Shown here: positions 50,066-56,952 of the stretch, in pieces
Layout of the letters: each line of letters begins with the position of its first letter
Position numbering within the stretch: position 1 is the first letter of the stretch
Assembly: GCF_009377175.1 (NCBI RefSeq)
Contig: NZ_VJZD01000028.1
Location: forward strand, 1 to 56,952
Origin: Streptomyces adustus
GTDB taxonomy: Bacteria > Actinomycetota > Actinomycetes > Streptomycetales > Streptomycetaceae
Length of the DNA stretch: 56,952 bases
Direction of reading: 5' to 3'
The notes under the pieces: model-generated
Seen by the model: the letters and a program-made list of their open reading frames with translations, nothing else
Database searches by the model: none
Told to the model about the DNA's origin: nothing
Position numbers and translations under genes: made by a program

Positions 50066-50160
50066 ACAACAGGTCCGAGACCAACCAGGCGGCCGACCCG
50101 GTGAGCCAGGCGTTCGTCAGCACCGACCTGCACCACCTGATGAGGTCGGCGACCCGATGA
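50062..50160 (+). CDS. Candidate 32-residue coupled peptide
   Basis: A GTG overlaps the alcohol dehydrogenase stop as GTGA, and the TGA of this ORF overlaps the ATG of the MFS gene as ATGA. The 32 codons begin VNNRSETNQAADPVSQ and end in DLHHLMRSATR. There is no membrane segment or cysteine. The exact joining at both ends suggests real translation, either as a small protein or as a bridge that couples the dehydrogenase to the transporter. It resembles no family known to me. Confidence 0.5.
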   Translation: MNNRSETNQAADPVSQAFVSTDLHHLMRSATR

Positions 50161-51617
50161 CCACCACGGCACGGCGTGCGTCGACGGCTGCCGGGCAGCG
50201 AACCGACGGGGGACCCGCCCGCGCGAGCCTGATCCTCGCGATCATCTGCATCAGCTACTTCATGGTCATCCTCGACAACTCGATCGTCTTCACCGGGCTG
50301 CCGCAGATCCGCTCCGACATGGGATTCTCCGAGACCGGCCTGTCCTGGATCACCAACGCCTACGTCCTGGTCTTCGGCGGGCTGCTCCTGCTCGGGGCCC
50401 GAGCGGGAGACCTGTGCGGACACCGCAGGATGTTCCTGTCCTCCCTGGTCGTCTTCTCCCTGACATCGCTCCTGGTGGGAGCCGCCCAGAGCCAGTGGTG
50501 GCTGATCGGCGCCCGGGCGCTCCAGGGCGTCGGAGCCGCAGTGCTGGCGCCCTCCGCGCTGTCCCTGCTCACGCGCAGCTTCGCGGAGGGCCGGGCCCGT
50601 GATCGGGCGATGGCCGCCTACAGCGCGGTGGCCGGCCTCGGTGCCGCTCTCGGCCTGGTCGTCGGAGGCCTGGTCGCCGATCTGGTCTCGTGGCGGGCCG
50701 GGTTCTTCCTCAACGTCCCGATCGGCGTCGTGATGATGGTGATGGCGGTGCGGTTCCTGCCCGAGACCGAGCGCCGGCGCGGCCGCTTCGACATCGCCGG
50801 GGCGCTGCTCGCCACTGTGGGATCCACCGCGCTGGTCCTGGGCATCGTCGACGCGGCCGACCTCGGCTGGACCGCACCCCTCACTCTGACCCCGCTGTCG
50901 GCCGGAGTGGTGATGCTGGGACTGTTTGTTCGCGTGGAGCGTCGGGCGGCGCAGCCGATCGTCCCGCTGCGGCTGTTCGCCGGCCGGGAACGCAGCGGCG
51001 CCTACCTCACCCGGATGCTCTACATGGGCGCGATGATGGGCTTTTTCTTCTTCACCGCCCAGTTCGTGCAGAGCGTCTACCACTGGACACCGTTGCAGGC
51101 GGGTCTCGCGTTCCTGCCGATGACGCTGGTCAACTTCGTGGTCGCCGTCCAGGTACCGAAGCTGCTGGAGAGGTTCGCCAGGCCGCGGGTGCTCCTCGCC
51201 GGGGTCGTGCTGACCACGCTGGGCATGGTGTGGCTCAGCCGCCTGGACCTGCACACCCCCTACCCGACCGGAGTGGCGCTGCCGATGGTGTTGATCGGCG
51301 CCGGTCAGGGGCTGGCTCTGGCCCCGCTGACCTCCAGCGGCGTGGACGGCGTCGCTCCCGCGGACGCGGGGGCCGGGGCGGGCCTGGTCAACACCGTCCA
51401 TCAGATCGGCAGCGCGCTGAGCCTGAGCATCCTGACCGCCGTGGCCGCCGCCGTCTCCACCGACGATGCGGCCGCCGACATCGCAGCCCGATCGGGTGCG
51501 GCCCTGACCGGCTCCGCCACTCTGCTGGCCCTGGCCGTCGTGGCCGTCCTCACGCTCATCGTGCCCATGCGGGCCCCCCGCAACGCGAGATCCCGGTACC
51601 GCAGACCCGCACTCTGA
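50157..51617 (+). CDS. MFS drug transporter (DHA2, EmrB/QacA family)
   Basis: A 486-residue, 14-helix proton-dependent exporter. Seen: helix 1 with ICISYFMVILDNSIVFTGLP, ARAGDLCGHRRMFLSS (motif A, D-R-x-G-like), ALQGVGAAVLAPSALSLL (motif B), the motif C helix AYSAVAGLGAALGLVVGGLV, GRFDIAGALLATVGSTALVL, and the late part APADAGAGAGLVNTVHQIG. It probably exports hydrophobic drugs or antiseptics. The ATG overlaps the 32-codon ORF stop. A large hairpin lies after it. Confidence 0.92.
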   Translation: MTTTARRASTAAGQRTDGGPARASLILAIICISYFMVILDNSIVFTGLPQIRSDMGFSETGLSWITNAYVLVFGGLLLLGARAGDLCGHRRMFLSSLVVFSLTSLLVGAAQSQWWLIGARALQGVGAAVLAPSALSLLTRSFAEGRARDRAMAAYSAVAGLGAALGLVVGGLVADLVSWRAGFFLNVPIGVVMMVMAVRFLPETERRRGRFDIAGALLATVGSTALVLGIVDAADLGWTAPLTLTPLSAGVVMLGLFVRVERRAAQPIVPLRLFAGRERSGAYLTRMLYMGAMMGFFFFTAQFVQSVYHWTPLQAGLAFLPMTLVNFVVAVQVPKLLERFARPRVLLAGVVLTTLGMVWLSRLDLHTPYPTGVALPMVLIGAGQGLALAPLTSSGVDGVAPADAGAGAGLVNTVHQIGSALSLSILTAVAAAVSTDDAAADIAARSGAALTGSATLLALAVVAVLTLIVPMRAPRNARSRYRRPAL

Positions 51618-51664
51618 ACCACGGCGTCGGGATGCCCGCCGCTGGGTCCGGATTCTTCTGGGCC

Positions 51665-51706
51665 GGCCGGCCAACCGGGAGCTGCTCGCTGCCCAGTTGG
51701 CCGGCC
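51665..51706. terminator. Strong hairpin between convergent MFS and rph genes
   Basis: GGCCGGCCAAC (51665-51675) and GTTGGCCGGCC (51696-51706) pair perfectly; inner GGG-GC/GC-CCC pairs extend it to a small loop. It can stop transcription from both sides. The remaining part to 51804 shows only weak, unrecognised coding potential. Confidence 0.75.
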
Positions 51707-51804
51707 ACGGCGTCAGTCCGTCGCGCTCAGCCGCGAGGAGGAGCTCGCCCGGGAGGAGGCGGGCACCCGTGAACGGCTGCAACTCGTCTGCTGCCGTGTG
51801 CCGT

Positions 51805-54426
51805 TCAGGACAGAATTTCGATGTACCCGTCCGAACCGTGCACGCGGATGCGCTGCCCGTCCCGGATCAGCCGGGTGGCCCCCTCCACACCCACCACGGC
51901 CGGCAGGCCGTACTCGCGGGCGATGACCGCCCCGTGGGTCATCAGACCGCCCACCTCCGTCACCAGGCCCGCGACGGCGACGAACAGCGGTGACCAGCTG
52001 GGGTCCGTGAAGGGAGTGACCAGGATGTCACCGGCTTCGAGATCGGCGTCCGCCATGTCGAGGATGACGCGCGCCCTGCCTTCGACCGTTCCGGCGGAGA
52101 CGGGCAGGCCGACCAGGGCGCCGTCCGGCACGTCGTCGCGCCGATAGGCCCCGCTGACGGCCTCACCGTCCGAGGTCAGCACCCGGGGCGGCGTGAGCGC
52201 CTGGTACGAGCGGAACTCCTCCTTGCGCCGCCGCACGAGTCGGTCGTCCACCTGGTTCGTGCGTACGACGTCGTGGAACTCCTCGAACGTGAGGTAGAAG
52301 ACGTCCTCCTGCTCGGCGAGCACACCGGCCTGCACGAGCCGCACGGCCTCCTCCAGCAGGGCCCGCTTGTAGAGGAAGGTGCGGCGGACGATGCCGTACT
52401 TCGGGTACTCCCGGTATCCGGCGAACGCCCTGACCTGGTCGATCATCCGCTTGGTCGCATCGGCCCTCCGGTCCCCGTCCGGCATTGCCCGCAGACGCGC
52501 CAGCACCTCCTGCTCCTTGCGCGCGGCCCTCTGCCGTCCCTCCTCGAACCGGCGCTCGGCCGCGCCCGGTTCGAAGTTCCTGACGTTGTCGAGGATCACG
52601 GGGACGAGCGTGGTGGGGTGCTCGCTCCACCGCGGCCTCGTGATGTCGATCTCGCCGACGCAGCGCATGCCGTACCGGTCGAGATACCCCTCGATGGCGT
52701 CGCGGGCCTCCGTCCCGCCCGTGAGCTTCACCAGGTCGTCCAGGAAGCCCTCGTCCTCGACGCGAACGCCCCGCAGGAACGCCACCACCTCGGTGTGCGG
52801 ACGGATCACGTCGGCGACGTCGAGCAGTTCCAGTCCCATCTCCGACGTGATGTTGTCCGGTGCGGACAGCGTCAGCGTGTCAGCCGCGTTCTTCTCGCCC
52901 AGCCACTCCCACAGTTTGTCGTTGAGCCACCAGGTGGCCTCCATCCCTGCCATGATCGCCTGCATGTTCAGCGGATCGCCGAGGACCCGCTTGTGCTCCT
53001 CGAAGGCCTTCAGCAGGAAGTCGAACAGCGCCGGTCCGGTCTTCGACCGGATGTCGCGTTCCAGGGCCGCGACGGACGCCCGGCTGCGTTCGATCAGCTC
53101 GGGGACGATCGCCGGATCGGCCTCGGGCGGGGTGGACACCTCGCCGGCCGGCGGTGCGCCGGGGCCCGCCTCCAGGGGTGAGGGGACGAAGTCCTCGTGG
53201 CCGAGGACCGTCTCCAGGGCGTCCCGCACCAGCGGATCTCCCCGGCCCATGACGTCCAGCAGGGCGGCGCGGCTCGCGGGGGAGGCCAGCCGCGGAGCGA
53301 CGTCGACGAACAGCCTCCCGCCGGCCTCGTGCATCGCCACCATGGCCGTCAGCCGCCACATGGACAGGCCCAGCGGCTTCATGGCGTCGGTCATCATCTG
53401 CTGATGGCCGACGGAGACGTAGAGGTGATCCTCCTGGTCGGTGCGCTCGGGGACAGGGAAAAGCGTCGTGATCGGCCGGCTCTGCACGATCCGGAAACCG
53501 TCGTCGGCCAGACACCATTCGATGTCCTGGGGACGCCCGAAGTGCGCCTCGATCCGCCGTCCGAGCCGTACGAGCCGTACGACCTGCTCATCCGTCAGCG
53601 CCGGCCGCTCCTGCCGCTGTGCCTCGATGGTCACCTCTCGCGTACCGCCGGCCGGAAGGGCCTGCACGGCAAGCTGCTTGGCCGAGACCGTCCTGGCCAC
53701 GACCTCGCCGTCGCGCACCTTGAAGACGTCAGGGTTCACCAGGCCCGACACCAGGGCCTCGCCGAGGCCGAAGCCGGCGTCCACGGTGGCGACCTTCCGG
53801 TTGCCCGTGACAGGGTCGGCCGTGAACAGGATCCCGGACGCCTCGGGGAAGACCATCCGCTGCACGACCACGGCCATGTGGACCGTATGGTCGTCGATGC
53901 CGTTGCGCCGGCGGTAGGTCACGGCCCGCTCCGTGAACAGCGAGGCCCAGCACCGGCTGACGTGCCGGAGAATCTCCGCCGGCCCCACGACGTTCAGGTA
54001 CGTGTCCTGCTGCCCGGCGAAGGAGGCCGTGGGCAGGTCCTCCGCCGTCGCGCTGGAGCGGACGGCGTACGAGGACGCTTCACCGAACCGGGCGAGTGCG
54101 CCGGTGATCTCCGCCGCGAGATCACCGGGTACCGGGATCTCCTCGATGGCCCGGCGGATCCGCGCGCTCAGCGTGCGGACCGTCTCCCGGTCGTCCGGGG
54201 CCACGCGGGACAACTCGTCGATCAGCCCGTCGATCGACGGCGCCTCCGCCATGATCCGCCGAAAGCCGTCGGTCGTCACGCAGAAGCCGTCCGGCACGAC
54301 AACGCCCTCGATCCGCGCCAGCCCGCCCAACTGCGCGCCCTTGCCGCCGACGACCGCGACCTGCGTCTCGTCGACCTCGCCGAGATCCGACACGTACGGC
54401 CCGTACTGCCTGTACTGCTCGGTCAC
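51805..54426 (-). CDS. rph: Rifampin phosphotransferase (Rph)
   Basis: An 873-residue three-domain dikinase like PEP synthase. It transfers the beta-phosphate of ATP to the ansa-chain hydroxyl of rifamycins, giving phosphorifamycin, AMP and Pi. Seen: N-terminal ATP-grasp domain (VGGKGAQLGGLARIEGVVVP, SYAVRSSATAEDLPTASFAG, GILFTADPVTGNRKVATVD, DIEWCLADDGFRIVQSRPIT); central rifampin-binding domain (about 330-760); C-terminal swivel domain with the phosphohistidine GGLMTHGAVIAREYGLPAVV, His about 831. Family length is about 860. The GTG at 54426 has GGAGG 7 nt upstream; the longer frame beyond it has no family match. A rifamycin-associated-element-like palindrome lies 212 bp upstream. Confidence 0.93.
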   Translation of the reverse strand: MTEQYRQYGPYVSDLGEVDETQVAVVGGKGAQLGGLARIEGVVVPDGFCVTTDGFRRIMAEAPSIDGLIDELSRVAPDDRETVRTLSARIRRAIEEIPVPGDLAAEITGALARFGEASSYAVRSSATAEDLPTASFAGQQDTYLNVVGPAEILRHVSRCWASLFTERAVTYRRRNGIDDHTVHMAVVVQRMVFPEASGILFTADPVTGNRKVATVDAGFGLGEALVSGLVNPDVFKVRDGEVVARTVSAKQLAVQALPAGGTREVTIEAQRQERPALTDEQVVRLVRLGRRIEAHFGRPQDIEWCLADDGFRIVQSRPITTLFPVPERTDQEDHLYVSVGHQQMMTDAMKPLGLSMWRLTAMVAMHEAGGRLFVDVAPRLASPASRAALLDVMGRGDPLVRDALETVLGHEDFVPSPLEAGPGAPPAGEVSTPPEADPAIVPELIERSRASVAALERDIRSKTGPALFDFLLKAFEEHKRVLGDPLNMQAIMAGMEATWWLNDKLWEWLGEKNAADTLTLSAPDNITSEMGLELLDVADVIRPHTEVVAFLRGVRVEDEGFLDDLVKLTGGTEARDAIEGYLDRYGMRCVGEIDITRPRWSEHPTTLVPVILDNVRNFEPGAAERRFEEGRQRAARKEQEVLARLRAMPDGDRRADATKRMIDQVRAFAGYREYPKYGIVRRTFLYKRALLEEAVRLVQAGVLAEQEDVFYLTFEEFHDVVRTNQVDDRLVRRRKEEFRSYQALTPPRVLTSDGEAVSGAYRRDDVPDGALVGLPVSAGTVEGRARVILDMADADLEAGDILVTPFTDPSWSPLFVAVAGLVTEVGGLMTHGAVIAREYGLPAVVGVEGATRLIRDGQRIRVHGSDGYIEILS

Positions 54427-54637
54427 CGCGACACCTCCGGGGCAGCCGTGTTCCGCCGCACCGCGATGGCCGATCGCATCACCGGCGCCTCCCACTTCGT
54501 CGAAGCCGTTGTCGAGCACGTCCTCATCCCTGAATTGCCTTCCCGCTGACGACTCGTCCGGCCGCTCCGCCACCCGGGCGGCGCGCACGCCGTCCCGCGC
54601 GGATCGCGGCACAGGCCGACGATTGTGCGCTGCGACC

Positions 54638-54656
54638 GGGGCCTTGCGGCAAGCCC
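54638..54656 (-). promoter_or_regulatory. Rifamycin-associated element (RAE)-like palindrome
   Basis: GGGGCCTTGCGGCAAGCCC is a 19-bp near-palindrome with TTGC-GGCAA in the centre. It closely resembles, as I recall it, the rifamycin-associated element found upstream of rifamycin-inducible genes in actinomycetes. It is 212 bp upstream of the rph start. This supports induction by rifamycin. Confidence 0.75.
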
Positions 54657-54679
54657 ACCAGTGCGCTATAAGTTGAGAT

Positions 54680-54705
54680 AGGCAAGGAGAGGGCTCTCCT
54701 TGCCT
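54680..54705. promoter_or_regulatory. 26-bp perfect inverted repeat upstream of rph
   Basis: AGGCAAGGAGAG and its exact complement CTCTCCTTGCCT are separated by GG. It lies 24 bp from the RAE-like palindrome, further from the gene. It could be an operator or, read in the plus direction, a terminator hairpin; the following TGCC is not a T-tract. Confidence 0.6.
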
Positions 54706-54961
54706 TTGCCATGTGCGGACCGAACGGACCGGCAGGTCTCGCGCGGGTTTCTCGCGCCGCGTGTGAGGCGTACGGCCGCGAGTACACGTCGTCGTGAACA
54801 CCGCGCGCCGCCGCCGGTGCAGCCCCGCGGTCCGGGCTGACCATCGGCCCGCCGTCGGAGGGATGGGCAGTGCATCCGACGGTCACTGATCCACCTTGGG
54901 ACCGATGGCCTTTCGTAGGTTGCGGTCGGGCCCGGGTGAGGGCTCCTGCCGGCCTCTGCGG
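54706..54961. other. Intergenic region between lipoprotein and rph upstream elements
   Basis: About 250 bp between the inverted repeat and the end of the lipoprotein gene. No recognisable gene. Open frames here read Arg/Pro-rich sequence without motifs. Confidence 0.4.
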
Positions 54962-55726
54962 TTACTGGGAGTTGTATGCCTTGAGGCTCACTGCCGGGCC
55001 GTTGGAGTTTCGGGTCACCGCAGCGGCTGCTTTCCCGGTCACGTGGACGACCGCGGAGCCGTGGGCCGGTACGCGCGTCAGGTCGCCGATCGGGGTGACC
55101 TCGACGGCTTGCTGGGTGACGCCTTTGGGCGGCTGGTCCCAGAGGATGTAGGCGATTCGCACGGAGACGGGGAAGTCGTCCTCGTTGGTGACTTCGACTG
55201 CCGAGAATCGTTCGAACTTGGTGATCTTGCGTCCGTGGCTGTCCAGTGCCTGCGTCGTCACTTCGTGCATGCCGGCGGGAATGTCGGCACTCGTCGTGCT
55301 CCGGACCGTCACACGGACATCGGCCACGTCGTGCTTACCCAGACCTGCGAAGCGCAGAATGTCCGTACTCGTTCCGTACGGCGTGACCAGCTTCCCTTGA
55401 TCGCTGCCGTAGATTGTGCTCACTTTCACCTGGGGCAGCACGTGGTGGCGCTTGTCCAGTGCCTCGAACGACAGCACCGGGACCACGGAAGCGGGGGAGG
55501 CGTTCGTGATCTGCAGGATCTGATTGATGGTCTCGTCCATGCCGGAGTCGCCCACGTAGTGGAACGACAGCATCTTGGACAGCGATGGCCTCTCGTCGGA
55601 ATGCTCGGAACCGCTTGCGCTTTGGGCTTTCTCGCTGTCTGCGGCCGACCGGCAAGCGGACAGAAATATTCCGCTCACGGTCAACACCAAACTCGCGGCT
55701 GCCAGTCTTCGCCAACCCGTCTTCAC
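54962..55726 (-). CDS. Lipoprotein of unknown function
   Basis: A 254-residue exported lipoprotein. Signal: MKTGWRRLAAASLVLTVSG followed by the lipobox FLSAC (Cys25), then a Ser/Glu-rich spacer to about 50. The mature part is rich in beta-type alternations: TINQILQITNASPASVVPVL, LPQVKVSTIYGSDQ, DILRFAGLGKHDVADVRVTV, FERFSAVEVTNEDDFPVSVR, GSAVVHVTGKAAAA. It looks like one or two Ig-like domains that could bind a partner outside the membrane. GTG start with GGGAGGGGA upstream. Role unknown. Confidence 0.8.
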   Translation of the reverse strand: MKTGWRRLAAASLVLTVSGIFLSACRSAADSEKAQSASGSEHSDERPSLSKMLSFHYVGDSGMDETINQILQITNASPASVVPVLSFEALDKRHHVLPQVKVSTIYGSDQGKLVTPYGTSTDILRFAGLGKHDVADVRVTVRSTTSADIPAGMHEVTTQALDSHGRKITKFERFSAVEVTNEDDFPVSVRIAYILWDQPPKGVTQQAVEVTPIGDLTRVPAHGSAVVHVTGKAAAAVTRNSNGPAVSLKAYNSQ

Positions 55727-55922
55727 GGCTGGTCCCCTCCCGGTAGATCACTTTTGACGGCACGGTATACGACCGTGGCCCGTGATCTTGCGGGTGCTCC
55801 AGGGCGCGGCCGTGCTGCCGATCCGCGGACATCGAGTGACGGCAGGCCGGCGCGTACGAGCGTCGCAAGGCCACCGACCGGGTGCCGCGGTGGTGGCGTG
55901 AGGGATCACAGGCGTTGGTCGG

Positions 55923-56228
55923 TCAGAGATGGCGGATCCGGAGGGTGGCCACGTCTCCATTGATGGACAGGTAGTACCCGTCCACCACATTTCCGTTCCC
56001 GTCTTCCAGGACGAGTTGCAGAGCGCGGATCTTCTTCAACGCCTGCGCGGTGTGGAAGCCGTCGCTGTCCGGCCGGGGAACCGAAGCAAGTTCATCGAAG
56101 TACGGTTTGACGGAGGGCCAGGCGGGCGAGGGTTCAACATCGCAGACGAAGAACGGCTGGTCGACTTGCCGGTAGTGCAGGGTGCACACGATCTCTCCGT
56201 TCCGGAGCAGCTTCCATGCCGCGGTCAT
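55923..56228 (-). CDS. Small hypothetical protein
   Basis: A 101-residue protein starting MTAAWKLLRNGEIVCTLHY. Middle: FFVCDVEPSPAWPSVKPYFD, end: EDGNGNVVDGYYLSINGDVA followed by TLRIRHL. The many aromatic residues and alternating strands suggest a small mixed alpha/beta domain. ATG 56228 with GAGGAG 7 nt upstream. I do not recognise the family. It lies 118 bp from the next gene, on the same strand. Confidence 0.7.
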   Translation of the reverse strand: MTAAWKLLRNGEIVCTLHYRQVDQPFFVCDVEPSPAWPSVKPYFDELASVPRPDSDGFHTAQALKKIRALQLVLEDGNGNVVDGYYLSINGDVATLRIRHL

Positions 56229-56345
56229 CGTCCAACTCCTCTTCTCACGGTTCGGTGGCCCGACCGCTCACCCCGCTCTTGTGGCGGGCTCCGGCCGAGC
56301 CGCCCGCGAGGACCGCCGCCCCCGGGCGCCTGCGTGGGCAGGGCC

Positions 56346-56952
56346 CTAGCCGAGCTTCCGCAGCACGCCCGCGACGGTGGCCCGGTACGTCCGCAGCGCC
56401 TCCAGCCCGGCGGCGTAGCGGTCGCGGTGCCGCGCGATGTCCACGGTCTGCTGCTGCGCCCGAGTGGCGTGCCAGAGCTCGGCCGTATGGTGGCGGCGCT
56501 TGCAGGTGACGTCCGCGACGGCGGTGGCCCGCTCCCGCTGCGTGTGCCGGGTGTTGCCGTCACTATCCCGCTGCCAGGCGGTGTCCGTGTACGCCGCGAC
56601 GGGGTCGGGATAGCGTGGGAATCCTTGTGCTGTCATACAGCGGGACCACACCGCCCAAGCCGCGCGCAGGCGCGGGTCTTGCTTGACCGCCTTGTCGACC
56701 TCGATCGCCCGTGTGCCTGCGTAGAGCCAGTTCCGCTTGAGGTCGATGCCGCGCATCAACTGACGGTCCGCATCGGCGTTGCAGGCGGGGAAGTCGGCAT
56801 ACTCGGCGTCGGTCATCCGGCGGCCCTTGGGCCGGGCAGCCAGGGACTTCGCCGGGTCCCAGCCGTAGCCCCAGCGGCGGGCGGCGTCGAGATCCAGGAC
56901 GCCGTAGTCGGTGCCGACCGCGGTGGCGACGAGGGGGTCGGTGGGGTAGCGG
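56346..56952 (-). CDS. Hypothetical protein, N-terminus beyond window
   Basis: The frame is open from the window edge to the stop at 56346, about 202 codons seen. The first visible residues RYPTDPLVATAVGTDYGVLD and AARRWGYGWDPAKSLAARP suggest the middle of a mature exported protein, then MTDAEYADFPACNAD, VDKAVKQDPRLRAAWAVWSR, CMTAQGFPRYPDPVAAYTDT (typical of small secreted or lipoproteins of streptomycetes), and a helical tail. Three Cys are visible. An ATG at 56816 exists but the match continues upstream of it, so it is not the start. Confidence 0.7.
   Translation of the reverse strand, partial: RYPTDPLVATAVGTDYGVLDLDAARRWGYGWDPAKSLAARPKGRRMTDAEYADFPACNADADRQLMRGIDLKRNWLYAGTRAIEVDKAVKQDPRLRAAWAVWSRCMTAQGFPRYPDPVAAYTDTAWQRDSDGNTRHTQRERATAVADVTCKRRHHTAELWHATRAQQQTVDIARHRDRYAAGLEALRTYRATVAGVLRKLG

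Noticed and set aside
51618..51804. Short coding-like stretch after the MFS gene (VRILLGRPANRELLAAQLAG in one frame)
   Set aside because: Too short and without a start; most of it is the strong hairpin terminator, which explains the sequence better.
51805..54801. 998-residue version of the rifampin phosphotransferase
   Set aside because: The first 125 residues have no family match and would cover the RAE-like element; the GTG at 54426 has GGAGG and gives the normal length.

Overview
The window looks like chromosomal DNA of a Streptomyces or a close relative. It is very GC-rich, with G/C in nearly every third codon position, GTG and TTG starts, ATGA/GTGA gene overlaps, a WhiB-like protein, DUF6221, DUF1877 and SCO6745-like proteins, and several genes that appear to be transcribed without a leader. 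It is accessory rather than core sequence: one biosynthetic operon, one aromatic-catabolic operon, an antibiotic-resistance gene, a lone tnpB element, tRNA-end relics with a dead integrase, and at least five decayed gene fragments.

Region 1 (1-8451, all minus strand) is the left-open end of a biosynthetic operon. In transcription order it has an indigoidine-synthetase-type NRPS (A-Ox-T-TE) with an unusual C-terminal tautomerase-like domain, a serine O-acetyltransferase, a fusion of an ATP-grasp ligase to a cysteine-synthase-type PLP enzyme, a second ATP-grasp ligase, and the first codons of a further gene. My reading (inference) is that the NRPS makes a glutamine-derived aminopyridinedione, the acetyltransferase and PLP enzyme make a beta-substituted alanine, possibly with that heterocycle as nucleophile, and the ATP-grasp enzymes build a small peptide from it. 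This is the best candidate for an undescribed system.

Region 2 (8452-15607) has a long gene-free stretch, a WhiB-like gene, small unknown genes, a Nudix/kinase deletion scar, and a compact operon of a 31-codon ORF with a strong ribosome site, a protein with three Nudix domains, and a PCMT-type methyltransferase. The last is a possible peptide-modification system. DUF6221 and S1-like genes follow.

Region 3 (15.7-18.1 kb) is a decayed integrated element: two 98-bp copies of a tRNA 3' end plus terminator flank a secreted protein, a GNAT acetyltransferase, an integrase remnant without its catalytic tyrosine, and a 47-residue membrane protein. Region 4 (18.2-26.6 kb) holds single-gene units: DUF1877, HIT-like, methyltransferase, a blasticidin-S-deaminase-like enzyme, alpha/beta hydrolase, metallo-beta-lactamase fold, DinB-like, a secreted protein and an ArsR-type regulator. 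Four of these genes have a -10 box exactly 6 nt before the start codon.

Region 5 (27-39 kb) is rich in redox and stress genes: MarR, MFS exporter, GlcG/HbpS-like, NTF2-like, two aldo/keto reductases, SRPBCC, MerR, TetR, pirin and YceI, with repeated TTGCA- and TTGAA-type operator candidates. Region 6 (39-43.8 kb) has an AraC regulator next to a monooxygenase, maleylacetate reductase and hydroxyquinol/catechol dioxygenase operon, a resorcinol-like ring-cleavage route to 3-oxoadipate. Region 7 (44-57 kb) has an endonuclease-VII-type protein, a lone tnpB element, an aldo/keto reductase with its MmyB-type regulator, an alcohol dehydrogenase - 32-codon ORF - drug exporter chain, a rifampin phosphotransferase with a rifamycin-associated-element-like palindrome, a lipoprotein and two unknown proteins, the last cut by the window edge. 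No intact tRNA, rRNA, CRISPR array or replication origin was seen.
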